From an uncultured Bacilli bacterium (GTDB taxonomy: Bacteria; Bacillota_I; Bacilli_A; RF39; UBA660): a stretch of 64,000 nucleotides of DNA. The DNA lies in assembly GCA_934130545.1 (NCBI GenBank), contig CAKOYD010000005.1, positions 35,558 to 99,557 of the forward strand. The letters run 5' to 3'. The notes beneath the pieces were generated by a model. The model saw only the letters and a list, made by a program, of their open reading frames with translations. It ran no database searches and was not told the origin of the DNA. Positions 17,031 through 25,134 of the stretch are shown here, piece by piece. The first letter of the stretch is position 1, and the number at the start of each line of letters is the position of its first letter. A program made the position numbers and the translations under genes.

Positions 17031-18401
17031 TTAATATTCACAATTACCAGGAGTTCTAGGATAAGGAATAACATCTCTAATATTATCAATACCTGTTAAG
17101 TACATAATAAGTCTTTCAAATCCCATACCAAACCCTGAATGAACAGTCGTACCAAATTTTCTTAAGTTAATATACCATTCTATTTCTTTAGTATCAATAT
17201 TTAACTCTTTCATACGTGCTACTAACTTATCATAGTCTTCTTCTCTTTGTGAACCGCCCATTAATTCTCCAGAACCTGGAACCTCTAGATCAACTGCTGC
17301 CACCGTCTTATTATCATCATTTAATTTCATATAATATGCTTTTATATCTTTTGGCCAATTTTTAATAAATACTGGACCGTTAAAATAACTAGTTAAATAT
17401 CTTTCATGCTCTTTAGCAATATCACCATCATAAGTTGGTGTAAATTCCCACTTATTATCAGCTTTAAGTAATATATCTATAGCTTCTTTATGATCAATTC
17501 TCGCGAACTTAGAATCAATTAACTTGATAAGTTTATCTTTTAATCCATTTTCAACAAACTTATCAAAAAACTCTACTTCTTCTTTAGCATTTTCTAAAAT
17601 ATAAGAAACAATATACTTTAAGAAATCTTCTTCTATATTCATAAGTTCTTCTAAATCACAAAAACATATTTCAGGTTCAATCATCCAAAACTCATTAGCA
17701 TGTGTCTTAGTATTAGAATTCTCTGTTCTAAATGTTGGCCCGAAAGTATATATCTTTTTAAATGCATGAGCAAATGTCTCACCATGTAATTGTCCACTAC
17801 CAGTGATAAATGCTTGTTTACCAAATAAATCCTTTGACATATCAACATGTCCGTCTACCATTGGTAAATCATTTAAGTTTAAAGTAGTTAATTTAAACAT
17901 TTGATCTGAACCTTCACAATCAGCCGTTGTAATTAATGGAGTATGTACATATACATAATTGTTTTTTCTAAAATACTCATGAATAGCATAAGCCGCTAAA
18001 CTTCTAACTCTAAACACTGCTTGAAACAAGTTAGTTCTAGGTCTTAAATATGCCATACTTCTTAAATATTCTCTAGTATGTCTTTTAGGTTGAATAGGAT
18101 AATCTTCCGGGCAATCTCCAAGTAAAATAACTTTGCTAGCCTTTACTTCAATATCTTGTCCTGCTCCTTCTGACTCAACTACTGTACCAATAACCTTTAC
18201 TGATGCTCCGATATGGTATTTACTAATTTCTTCAAAATCTTCTAAATCTTTTGTATAAACAACTTGAAGACAATCTTGTATTGTACCATCGCTTAAAGAA
18301 ATAAAACCAAAATTAGCTTGTTTACGATGATTTCTAATCCATCCACATACAGTTATTTCTTTATTTAAATAATCTTTTGTAAATATATCTTTTATATCCA
18401 T
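17031..18401 (-). CDS. asnS: Asparaginyl-tRNA synthetase
   Basis: Charges tRNA-Asn with asparagine. The 456-residue protein has an N-terminal OB-fold anticodon-binding domain (VCGWIRNHRKQANFGFISLSDG), then the class II catalytic core: motif 2 near FRTENSNTKTHANEFWMIEPE and motif 3 GFGMGFERLIMYLTG. AsnRS rather than AspRS is supported by this motif 2 context and the C-terminal IPYPRTPGNCEY. No T-box leader is present: the predicted transcript start is only about 20 bases upstream of the ATG. Confidence 0.97.
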   Translation of the reverse strand: MDIKDIFTKDYLNKEITVCGWIRNHRKQANFGFISLSDGTIQDCLQVVYTKDLEDFEEISKYHIGASVKVIGTVVESEGAGQDIEVKASKVILLGDCPEDYPIQPKRHTREYLRSMAYLRPRTNLFQAVFRVRSLAAYAIHEYFRKNNYVYVHTPLITTADCEGSDQMFKLTTLNLNDLPMVDGHVDMSKDLFGKQAFITGSGQLHGETFAHAFKKIYTFGPTFRTENSNTKTHANEFWMIEPEICFCDLEELMNIEEDFLKYIVSYILENAKEEVEFFDKFVENGLKDKLIKLIDSKFARIDHKEAIDILLKADNKWEFTPTYDGDIAKEHERYLTSYFNGPVFIKNWPKDIKAYYMKLNDDNKTVAAVDLEVPGSGELMGGSQREEDYDKLVARMKELNIDTKEIEWYINLRKFGTTVHSGFGMGFERLIMYLTGIDNIRDVIPYPRTPGNCEY

Positions 18402-18428
18402 ACTAATATCATCTCTTTTCTTATTAGA

Positions 18429-18457
18429 ATTATACCAAAAACAATATATAAATGCAA
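18429..18457 (-). promoter_or_regulatory. Sigma-A promoter of asnS
   Basis: TTGCAT (18452-18457), 17-base spacer, TATAAT (18429-18434). The -35 box lies within the base of an AT-rich hairpin, immediately downstream of the structured region at 18494-18603. Confidence 0.75.
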
Positions 18458-18666
18458 TTTATTTATTCAAATAGAAATAAATAAATTTGCTTGCATTACC
18501 TCACAGTAATGAATTTTCTGTTTCATAGAAGTGTCTAAACACTTCGTTCGCAGACTTAAATTCCGATAATCGCTACCGTACATAATTTAACTTTACAGAA
18601 AATATATTTTTAATATAGTAATTATATAAAAGCTTATAAAACAAATAATATTCTATAAGCTTTTTT
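18451..18666. ncRNA. Candidate structured RNA, unassigned
   Basis: The region between asnS and the XRE gene folds strongly. A nine-base perfect outer helix (18513-18521 with 18595-18603) encloses a seven-base hairpin (18528-18534/18539-18545) and a seven-base helix (18556-18562/18584-18590), forming a three-way junction. It is flanked by a six-base hairpin (18494-18511) and a longer AT-rich hairpin (18451-18497). The strand is uncertain: a T6 terminator at 18628-18666 would end a plus-strand RNA. I could not match it to tmRNA, RNase P, 6S, SRP or a riboswitch. Confidence 0.4.
18628..18666. terminator. Bidirectional terminator after the XRE gene
   Basis: Eleven-base perfect arms (18628-18638 and 18654-18664). 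On the minus strand it follows the XRE stop within a few bases. On the plus strand it has the better T-run (six T). Confidence 0.75.
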
Positions 18667-18668
18667 AA

Positions 18669-19022
18669 TTACTTTAATTTTTTACTAATTAGACTTAAAT
18701 ATCTAGTTGTGTCTTTCATTAGTTTACTATAAAGTACTGGAAACTTTCTTAATTCTCGTACTAAGTTTACTTCTTCTTTAGATAAATGTGCTAAATAATC
18801 AGATTCTTCTTCGCCAACAACAGAAACTTCCCTACCTAACAAATAATCAGCACTAACGCCAAATATATTAATCATAGCATTAAATATATCTAAACTAGGT
18901 ATTCTACTACCATTCTCATAACCACAAATACTAACTTTTGACACCCCTAATAAATCACCCAACTGCTGTTGAGATAGATTTTGTCCTATTCTTAAGTCTT
19001 TAATTCTACTACCAACTATCAT
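18669..19022 (-). CDS. XRE-family transcriptional regulator
   Basis: A 117-residue DNA-binding protein. Residues 5-60 form a Cro/CI-type helix-turn-helix (RIKDLRIGQNLSQQQLGDLLGVSKVSICGYENGSRIPSLD). The C-terminal half is a short, charged helical tail (ELRKFPVLYSKLMKDTTRYL). It follows a tail-less ssb gene by 45 bases and is probably in the same transcript. Candidate palindromes around the promoter at 19525-19553 could be its operator, which would make it self-regulating; that is inference. Confidence 0.85.
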   Translation of the reverse strand: MIVGSRIKDLRIGQNLSQQQLGDLLGVSKVSICGYENGSRIPSLDIFNAMINIFGVSADYLLGREVSVVGEEESDYLAHLSKEEVNLVRELRKFPVLYSKLMKDTTRYLSLISKKLK

Positions 19023-19067
19023 ATAAACCTTCTTCCCATAACATTAACACATTTATTATACCATTAA

Positions 19068-19403
19068 TTACTCTTCTTTTGACCTAGCTGAACTTAAAAA
19101 AGTTATTCTCTCAGCCACAACTTCCGTTTTTTTCTTTTTAACGCCTTCAGTATTTTCTACATATCTACTTTGAAGTCTTCCTTTAACTCCAATCATATCA
19201 CCAACTTTGCAGTATTCAGCTGTATTCTCTGCAACCGTTGTCCATAAAACACAATCAACAAAATCAGTTTCATATTCACCATTTGAATTTTTGTAATTAC
19301 GTGGTACGGCAAGCACTACTGAACTTCTTTTCTTCCCATTATCAAGTACCTTAACCTCAGGTGTATTAGTAAGTCTTCCAACCAAAATAACATGATTTAA
19401 CAT
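19068..19403 (-). CDS. Short single-stranded DNA-binding protein (second SSB)
   Basis: A 111-residue OB-fold SSB paralog: MLNHVILVGRLTNTPEVKVL, ETDFVDCVLW and GDMIGVKGRLQSRY match the DNA-binding core. Unlike the ssb at 6946-7419 it lacks a flexible linker and acidic DDLPF-type tail, so it should not recruit the usual partner proteins. Short SSBs of this kind include competence SsbB of Bacillus and plasmid SSBs. It is grouped with an XRE regulator, which fits either an inducible or an acquired function. Confidence 0.88.
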   Translation of the reverse strand: MLNHVILVGRLTNTPEVKVLDNGKKRSSVVLAVPRNYKNSNGEYETDFVDCVLWTTVAENTAEYCKVGDMIGVKGRLQSRYVENTEGVKKKKTEVVAERITFLSSARSKEE

Positions 19404-19524
19404 TCTTTTACCTCCTTTCCAAGCGCCATATTAGCACCTAAGAAAAGTAAAAGCAAATTAAAAAAATTAATATTAGTCAAATAGTTTACTCAAATTTTGT
19501 TATTTATAAAATTTATTAACAAAA

Positions 19525-19553
19525 ATTATAACAAAGTTTTGAATAATTAACAA
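19525..19553 (-). promoter_or_regulatory. Promoter of the short ssb and XRE genes, with flanking palindromes
   Basis: TTGTTA (19548-19553), 17-base spacer, TATAAT (19525-19530). TTTTGTTA just at the -10 box and TAACAAAA about 25 bases downstream form an inverted pair around the predicted start site, a plausible operator for the XRE protein encoded in the same transcript. Confidence 0.55.
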
Positions 19554-19621
19554 GGAATATTAAAAAGTCCCAAAATACATAAAAAATTAATAATTTTAAA
19601 AAAAGAAAGATATAAACATCA

Positions 19622-20908
19622 TTAAGAAGTAACTTCTACAATTTCACTTTCTTCTTGTTTATTTCTTTCCATATTCTTAACAAAAGCATCAGCTATTGCA
19701 TTTATATATTCATTCTTTTTATTTACTAAAATATCCACATCATTAGCATTGGTAATATAACCAAGTTCAAGTAAATAACTTTCGCAAGCAACATTACTGT
19801 TATAATAAAGATTATAATTGGTTTTATCATTTCTATCATCAACATATGCTCCGGTAATTATTCCGCCTGTTTCTCTTATCATATAATAATAACTTGATTT
19901 AGTACTTACATCATAGGCATTGATACCTTTTTCTGCATACTCCTCTAAAGAATGTTTTACATCTTCATCAGTAAAATTACGTGTATAAACTCCATCATAA
20001 AACTTATTTAATCTACTACGTGATACGCCAATTCCTGTATAATTAACAATATTATCCGCAATATCTCTAGCAAAATCATAATTAATACCACTCGCTGTAT
20101 ATACTTCAATACCACTAACACTCTTAGCACCACTGTTAATATGAATAGATATTAAATACTTAGCTTTTACTTCATTAGGAATTACTGCTCTTCCTCCGGG
20201 ACCATATTCATTAATTTTCTTATCACTACTAACTTTACTACTATCCCAAGTTAATCTAGCTTTATACCCAAGACTATTTAATTTATCTAACAATAACTTA
20301 GCATACTCTACTGTAAAATCTATTTCATCATAGCCATTACCATATGCACCTTCATCAGCACCACCATGTCCAGCATCAACAACAATATCATAAATATCTT
20401 TATCACGATTCTTTTTTACAATAAAAGTCATTGTCCCATACTTATTATCAAAATTAATATCTATCTTATTATTTATATCACTCATTGTATAATATACTGC
20501 ATTATCGTAACTAGTATTATTCTTAACGCTATAATATTTATAGCTAACTACGCCATTTTCATCAGTATAACTAGATCTTAAGAACAAATAATACTTGCCA
20601 ATTCTTAAACTATCTAAATAAAAGCCATCATTAACATTATCAGAAAACTTAATAACACCATCATTATAAATATAATTAGTTTTCAAGAAAGTTTTACCAT
20701 TATATAATACTAACTCCATAGTGTCATTTTTCATATTAAACTTACCTTCAATATTTAAATGAACACCATATATATAATATTTATCAATTATAACACTATC
20801 ATTTTCTACTACTATCTTATCGTATGACTCATTTACTTTCATATCGTAGATAACAAAACCCGTAAATATAATTAGTAATAAAGCTAAAATAGATAAAAAA
20901 TATTTCAT
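19622..20908 (-). CDS. N-acetylmuramoyl-L-alanine amidase (Amidase_3)
   Basis: A membrane-anchored wall hydrolase of 428 residues that cleaves the bond between muramic acid and the stem peptide. Residues 4-21 form an uncleaved signal anchor. The C-terminal Amidase_3 domain has all zinc-site landmarks: VVDAGHGGADEG (His), a glutamate in EIDFTVEYAKLL, SIHINSG (His) and LLELGYITNANDV (catalytic Glu). The N-terminal 150 residues are a beta-rich region I do not recognise. It overlaps sufB by one base. Confidence 0.92.
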   Translation of the reverse strand: MKYFLSILALLLIIFTGFVIYDMKVNESYDKIVVENDSVIIDKYYIYGVHLNIEGKFNMKNDTMELVLYNGKTFLKTNYIYNDGVIKFSDNVNDGFYLDSLRIGKYYLFLRSSYTDENGVVSYKYYSVKNNTSYDNAVYYTMSDINNKIDINFDNKYGTMTFIVKKNRDKDIYDIVVDAGHGGADEGAYGNGYDEIDFTVEYAKLLLDKLNSLGYKARLTWDSSKVSSDKKINEYGPGGRAVIPNEVKAKYLISIHINSGAKSVSGIEVYTASGINYDFARDIADNIVNYTGIGVSRSRLNKFYDGVYTRNFTDEDVKHSLEEYAEKGINAYDVSTKSSYYYMIRETGGIITGAYVDDRNDKTNYNLYYNSNVACESYLLELGYITNANDVDILVNKKNEYINAIADAFVKNMERNKQEESEIVEVTS

Positions 20909-22218
20909 TATTCACCACCAATAACTGAAGATAATAATCTATTTAACTCTACAGCATATTCCATTGGTAGTTCTTCACGAAAAGCATCAATAAATCCTAA
21001 AATAATTAACTCTTTAGCTTTATCTTCATTAATACCTCTTGACATTAAATAAAATAGTTTATCTTCTTCTATCTTGGAAACAGTTGCTTCGTGTTCCAAA
21101 CTAGAACTACCATTTAAAACTATATTAGTAGGAACTGTATCACTCTTTGATAACTTATCTAAAAGTATTGTATCACATTTAACATTACTAACTGAATTAA
21201 TAGCATCCTTAGCAATTCTAACTGTACCACGATATGTAGCATTACCTCCATTAGAAGCAATTGATTTAGAAATAATATTACTCTTTGTATTAGGTGCCAA
21301 ATGAATCATCTTAGCACCCGTATCTTGAATTTGATTCCCACTGGCTGTTGCTACAGTAATGCAACTTCCTCTTGCACCTTTGCCATTCAATATACAGCAT
21401 GGGTACTTCATATTGCATTTACTACCAACATTACCATCTATCCATTCCATCAAGCCATTTTCTTCAACTATCGCTCTTTTGGTAACTAAATTATATACAT
21501 CATTAGACCAATTTTGGATAGTAGTATAACGACACTTAGAATTCTTACCAACAAATATCTCTACTACCGCAGCATGAAGAGCATCTTCTGTATAAGTAGG
21601 CGCAGTACATCCTTCTATATAATGAAGTTCACTATTATCATCAACAATTATTAATGTCCTTTCAAACTGTCCCATATTCTTACTATTAATTCTAAAATAA
21701 CTTTGTAATGGCCTATCTAACTTAGTATCAGGAGGTATGTAAATAAAAGTACCGCCACTCCATACCGCACCATTAAGTGCTGTAAACTTATTCTCATCAC
21801 ACTTGACTAACTTATTAAAATACTTCTTAAATAACTCCGGATATTGTCTGTATGCACTATCAGTATCAAGAAATATTACATGCTTATCCTCTAATTCTTT
21901 TATCATATTATGATATATAACTTCACTATCATACTGTGCCCCAGAACCATCTAAATATTTCTTTTCAGCATCTATTACTCCTAAATTATTAAATAATTTT
22001 CTAACCTCACAACTAACATTATCCCAATTATTAGTAAGATTATCTTCTCTCTTTTTATAATAGTTAATACTATCAAAATCAACCTCTATCTTTGGTCCAA
22101 AATTAGGTAAAGGAAGTTCAAGGAACTTATTTAAACTATTTAATCTAAATTCTCTCATATACTCATCTTCATCTTTAATAGTAGATATTTCTTTAACTAC
22201 TTCTTTTGTTAATTTCAT
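20908..22218 (-). CDS. sufB: Fe-S cluster assembly protein SufB
   Basis: SufB is the scaffold of the SufBCD complex, where iron-sulfur clusters are built. The 436 residues show the SufBD beta-helix core (GTFIYIPPDTKLDRPLQSYFRIN; ELHYIEGCTAPTY) and the C-terminal LFYLMSRGINEDKAKELIILGF, with conserved cysteines including YPCC. It lies alone here: sufC, sufD, sufS and sufU are not in the window. It would be expected to supply clusters to enzymes such as the PFOR at 12284-15667. Confidence 0.95.
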   Translation of the reverse strand: MKLTKEVVKEISTIKDEDEYMREFRLNSLNKFLELPLPNFGPKIEVDFDSINYYKKREDNLTNNWDNVSCEVRKLFNNLGVIDAEKKYLDGSGAQYDSEVIYHNMIKELEDKHVIFLDTDSAYRQYPELFKKYFNKLVKCDENKFTALNGAVWSGGTFIYIPPDTKLDRPLQSYFRINSKNMGQFERTLIIVDDNSELHYIEGCTAPTYTEDALHAAVVEIFVGKNSKCRYTTIQNWSNDVYNLVTKRAIVEENGLMEWIDGNVGSKCNMKYPCCILNGKGARGSCITVATASGNQIQDTGAKMIHLAPNTKSNIISKSIASNGGNATYRGTVRIAKDAINSVSNVKCDTILLDKLSKSDTVPTNIVLNGSSSLEHEATVSKIEEDKLFYLMSRGINEDKAKELIILGFIDAFREELPMEYAVELNRLLSSVIGGE

Positions 22219-22287
22219 ATAAATACTTCCTTTCTAATTAAATACATAAATTATTATACAACATCCACTTAGAAAAAAAAAGAATTA

Positions 22288-23154
22288 TCAAAAAACTTTC
22301 CATGGTTTCATAATAATTCTATTGTCTTTACAACATCTTTCATATATAGCAAGTTCTGTTCCGTCTTCTAATGTAAACAATACTTTATCTTCTTCGATAT
22401 ATTTATCTATCCATACCCCATTCTTTATCTTAAAAGCTATATCATCACTAACTATAACTTTCTTAATATTTAAACTATCACTAATACTATATATTTTATA
22501 CTTATCATTTAATATATCTTCTATTGTATTAGCCATTTCAATATTGAATCTTCCCTGCATAGTTCTTCTTAAGCTCTTCATCGTACCATAACTACCAAGT
22601 TTATATCCTATATCTCTAATTAAAGCTCTAATATAAGTACCCTTACTAACTACGCATCTAATTTTAAATTCGTAATAATTATCAACCTTAACTACCTCAG
22701 ATAATAATTCTAATTCATATACATTAATATCTCTAACAGGTACTTGTACTTCTTGCCCACTTCTAGCATATTCGTATAGTTTTTTACCATTTATTTTTAT
22801 TGCTGAATACATTGGCACTTCTTGTTTACTTTCTCCTAAAAAAGAATTTAAAACACTAATTGCTTGTTCTTTAGTAATATTTACAATACTTTCTTTAGTT
22901 TTAGTACCGGTAATATCTAGCATATCTGTCTCGTATCCTATTATAACATCAGCAATATATTCTTTCTTATAATCAGTAATAAGTTCACATATCTTTAGCG
23001 CTTTACCCATACATATTACTAAAACACCTGTCGCAAGAGGATCTAAAGTACCAGTATGTCCAACTTTTCTTGTGTTAAACTTCTTTGTTAAAATGTTAAC
23101 TACATCACGACTAGTATATCCACTAGGTTTATCGACAACAACAATTCCATTCAT
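22288..23154 (-). CDS. truB: tRNA pseudouridine(55) synthase TruB
   Basis: Makes pseudouridine 55 in the T-loop of tRNAs. The 288 residues start MNGIVVVDKPSGYTSRDVV, contain GHTGTLDPLATGVL with catalytic Asp38, and carry the RRTMQGRFN region and a C-terminal PUA-like part. It overlaps nrnA by one base, in the rbfA-nrnA-truB order usual for Firmicutes next to infB. Confidence 0.97.
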   Translation of the reverse strand: MNGIVVVDKPSGYTSRDVVNILTKKFNTRKVGHTGTLDPLATGVLVICMGKALKICELITDYKKEYIADVIIGYETDMLDITGTKTKESIVNITKEQAISVLNSFLGESKQEVPMYSAIKINGKKLYEYARSGQEVQVPVRDINVYELELLSEVVKVDNYYEFKIRCVVSKGTYIRALIRDIGYKLGSYGTMKSLRRTMQGRFNIEMANTIEDILNDKYKIYSISDSLNIKKVIVSDDIAFKIKNGVWIDKYIEEDKVLFTLEDGTELAIYERCCKDNRIIMKPWKVF

Positions 23155-24098
23155 TAAATCAAAAACTCTCCAACTGTCTTTATTAACTTTTCTCTGACAT
23201 TATCTAAACAATCATTAATTAAACATCCACTAGCACATACATGTCCACCGCCACCAAATATAGCAGCAATATCAGCTGACGATACACCAGGTATTGATCT
23301 AATAGATACTTTATAACCAAGTTCTGTTTCGCTAACAAAAACAGATACTTGTACTCCATCAACACTTCTACCTATTTCAACCATACCTTCATAATCACTC
23401 GTAGTAGCTCCCGTTTCAACAATATCCTGATTAGTTAGATAACTAAAAGCAATTCTATTATCATTAAAGAACTCTAGTCTATTATATACTCTCTTACGAA
23501 GTTCAAAACTAACTCTACTAATACTAACTAGCACTTTATAATATAAATTATGGATATCAACACCTAGTGAAACTAACTTTGAACTAATATCAAATGTTCT
23601 ACTATTAACATTACTATTTAAATAACCATTAGTATCTGTAAGAATACCTGTAAGTAAAGATTCTCCTATATCTAAAGTAATATCTATATTCATTTTACTA
23701 ATTAATTCAAATATAATTTCACAACAAGATGAAGAATTACTATCCACATAATTAGCACTACCATATAAACTATTAGTAGCATGATGGTCTATAACAATAG
23801 TCTTATCTTTATCAAATACATAATCGCCAAAACTAATTCTATCAATAGAAGATGTATCAACGACTATTACTAAATCATAGTCTTTTTGTTCTCCACTATA
23901 CACTAATTCTGATAGTTTTAAAAAATTAAAGAAAGTAGGAAACTCAGGCATATTAACAAAAACATTCTTACCTAAAGATTTAATAGCACCTGCTAATCCC
24001 AAAGAACTGCCTATTGCATCCCCATCAGGAGACACATGAGCACATACCATGATATTATTACTACTAAGTATTCTATCAATAATACTATTCATTCTCAT
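23154..24098 (-). CDS. nrnA: DHH-family oligoribonuclease/pAp phosphatase NrnA
   Basis: Degrades nanoRNAs and dephosphorylates pAp, and in related bacteria also linear c-di-nucleotide products. The 314 residues have the DHH metal motifs HVSPDGDAIGSSLG, VVDTSS and VIDHHATNS, and the DHHA1 signature GGGGHVCASG at the C-terminus. Two in-frame ATG codons are possible starts; the first is used. It overlaps rbfA by 14 bases. Confidence 0.95.
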   Translation of the reverse strand: MRMNSIIDRILSSNNIMVCAHVSPDGDAIGSSLGLAGAIKSLGKNVFVNMPEFPTFFNFLKLSELVYSGEQKDYDLVIVVDTSSIDRISFGDYVFDKDKTIVIDHHATNSLYGSANYVDSNSSSCCEIIFELISKMNIDITLDIGESLLTGILTDTNGYLNSNVNSRTFDISSKLVSLGVDIHNLYYKVLVSISRVSFELRKRVYNRLEFFNDNRIAFSYLTNQDIVETGATTSDYEGMVEIGRSVDGVQVSVFVSETELGYKVSIRSIPGVSSADIAAIFGGGGHVCASGCLINDCLDNVREKLIKTVGEFLI

Positions 24099-24423
24099 GA
24101 ATCCTCTCTATAATATCCTCAATCTTCTTACCATAATCAATAGATTCATCATAAACAAATATTAATTCAGGCATCTTTCTTATATCAACGCAATTACTAA
24201 GTCTACCACGAATAAACTTATTATGTCTATTTAATGCTTTTAATACTTCATCTTTATCTTTATTTAATGTTGAAAAATAAACTTTAGCATATGATAAATC
24301 ACTAGTTATTTTACAATAAGTAATACTAATAAACTTTAAATTATCATCATCTATTTCTCTATTTATAATTTTACTAATTTCTTCAACAAATGCATTACCA
24401 AGTCTTTCTAACTTAACGCTCAT
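24085..24423 (-). CDS. rbfA: Ribosome-binding factor A
   Basis: RbfA helps late maturation of the 30S subunit, particularly 16S 5'-end folding. The 112-residue KH-like protein has RLGNAFVEEISKIINREI, the ITYCKITSDLSYAKVYFSTL strand region and RKMPELIFVYDESIDYGKKIEDII, all typical. The ribosome site is GAGGGTGAT. A TATAAT lies about 25 bases upstream of the ATG without a clear -35, so its promoter is uncertain. Confidence 0.96.
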   Translation of the reverse strand: MSVKLERLGNAFVEEISKIINREIDDDNLKFISITYCKITSDLSYAKVYFSTLNKDKDEVLKALNRHNKFIRGRLSNCVDIRKMPELIFVYDESIDYGKKIEDIIERIHENE

Positions 24424-24462
24424 TTAAATCACCCTCTCACAAGATATTATACCCTATAACTT

Positions 24463-24490
24463 AAAAAAAGTATATTATTTGCAATATACT
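24463..24490 (-). terminator. Intrinsic terminator between the 24504 gene and rbfA
   Basis: Eight-base arms (24483-24490 and 24469-24476), extended by A/T pairs, with a six-base loop and a T-run on the minus strand. Confidence 0.8.
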
Positions 24491-24503
24491 TTTTAAATTT
24501 CTA

Positions 24504-25025
24504 TTATTTACATATCATCTCATTTATTTGATTAAATCCAACTTTAGAAGTTTCTTCTATATTTAAATCAACATCTATTGAATCAGATGAATAGTGTCCA
24601 AGATATTTATTAGCAATTGATGCAACCAAAAGTGAATTTAAATCATAGAAAGAAGCAATATTTCCTTTACCAGTTATATGATATGTAAACTCATAATATT
24701 TAAGATATTCTAAATTATTATAAGATGCAGGAATAGCCACAATAAACGGTCTATAACCTTGGTACTCATCAACTACAATAAACGATACCCCATCAGCTGC
24801 TAATGGATAATCAATCTTACTAATCATTCTAAAAGTCCTAGTAAAAGAACAATCCGAAACATCATCATTTTTTTCTATAGAATAATTATTATCAGCAGTT
24901 TCATAACTACCATTAGGTCTTTTAATATCATTATTATCTTGCTTATCATAAATTAAAATATAAGAAACTAAGCAAACAATAACTAATAATAATATTAATA
25001 TAATTATATTTTTAATATTTTTCAT
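24504..25025 (-). CDS. Membrane-anchored protein of unknown function
   Basis: I do not recognise this protein. The start is placed at MKNIKNIIILILLL, after TGAGGAT; an in-frame extension of 17 residues upstream lacks a ribosome site. The roughly 173-residue product has one N-terminal membrane segment (residues 6-25) and a soluble extracytoplasmic domain with FIVVDEYQGYRPFIVAIP and two cysteines. It stands between terminators on both sides, downstream of the infB operon. Confidence 0.7.
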   Translation of the reverse strand: MKNIKNIIILILLLVIVCLVSYILIYDKQDNNDIKRPNGSYETADNNYSIEKNDDVSDCSFTRTFRMISKIDYPLAADGVSFIVVDEYQGYRPFIVAIPASYNNLEYLKYYEFTYHITGKGNIASFYDLNSLLVASIANKYLGHYSSDSIDVDLNIEETSKVGFNQINEMICK

Positions 25026-25100
25026 AACTAATATCCTCAATAATAATATATCACAAAAATTTTCAAAAATAAACAAAAAATCATTATATTAAAACGTAGT

Positions 25101-25127
25101 AAAAAAAAGCCCAATATTACTTGGACC
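25101..25127 (-). terminator. Intrinsic terminator of the rimP-nusA-ylxR-infB operon
   Basis: GGTCCAA (25121-25127) pairs with TTGGGCT (25108-25114) around a six-base loop, followed by seven or eight T. It begins eight bases after the infB stop. Confidence 0.85.
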
Positions 25128-25134
25128 ATTTTAC

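Noticed and set aside
18402..18668. T-box leader for asnS
   Set aside because: No T-box core sequence is present, and the asnS promoter lies downstream of the structured region.
20366..20581. Plus-strand Ile-rich ORF inside the amidase gene
   Set aside because: It is an AT-rich antisense frame with no family signature.
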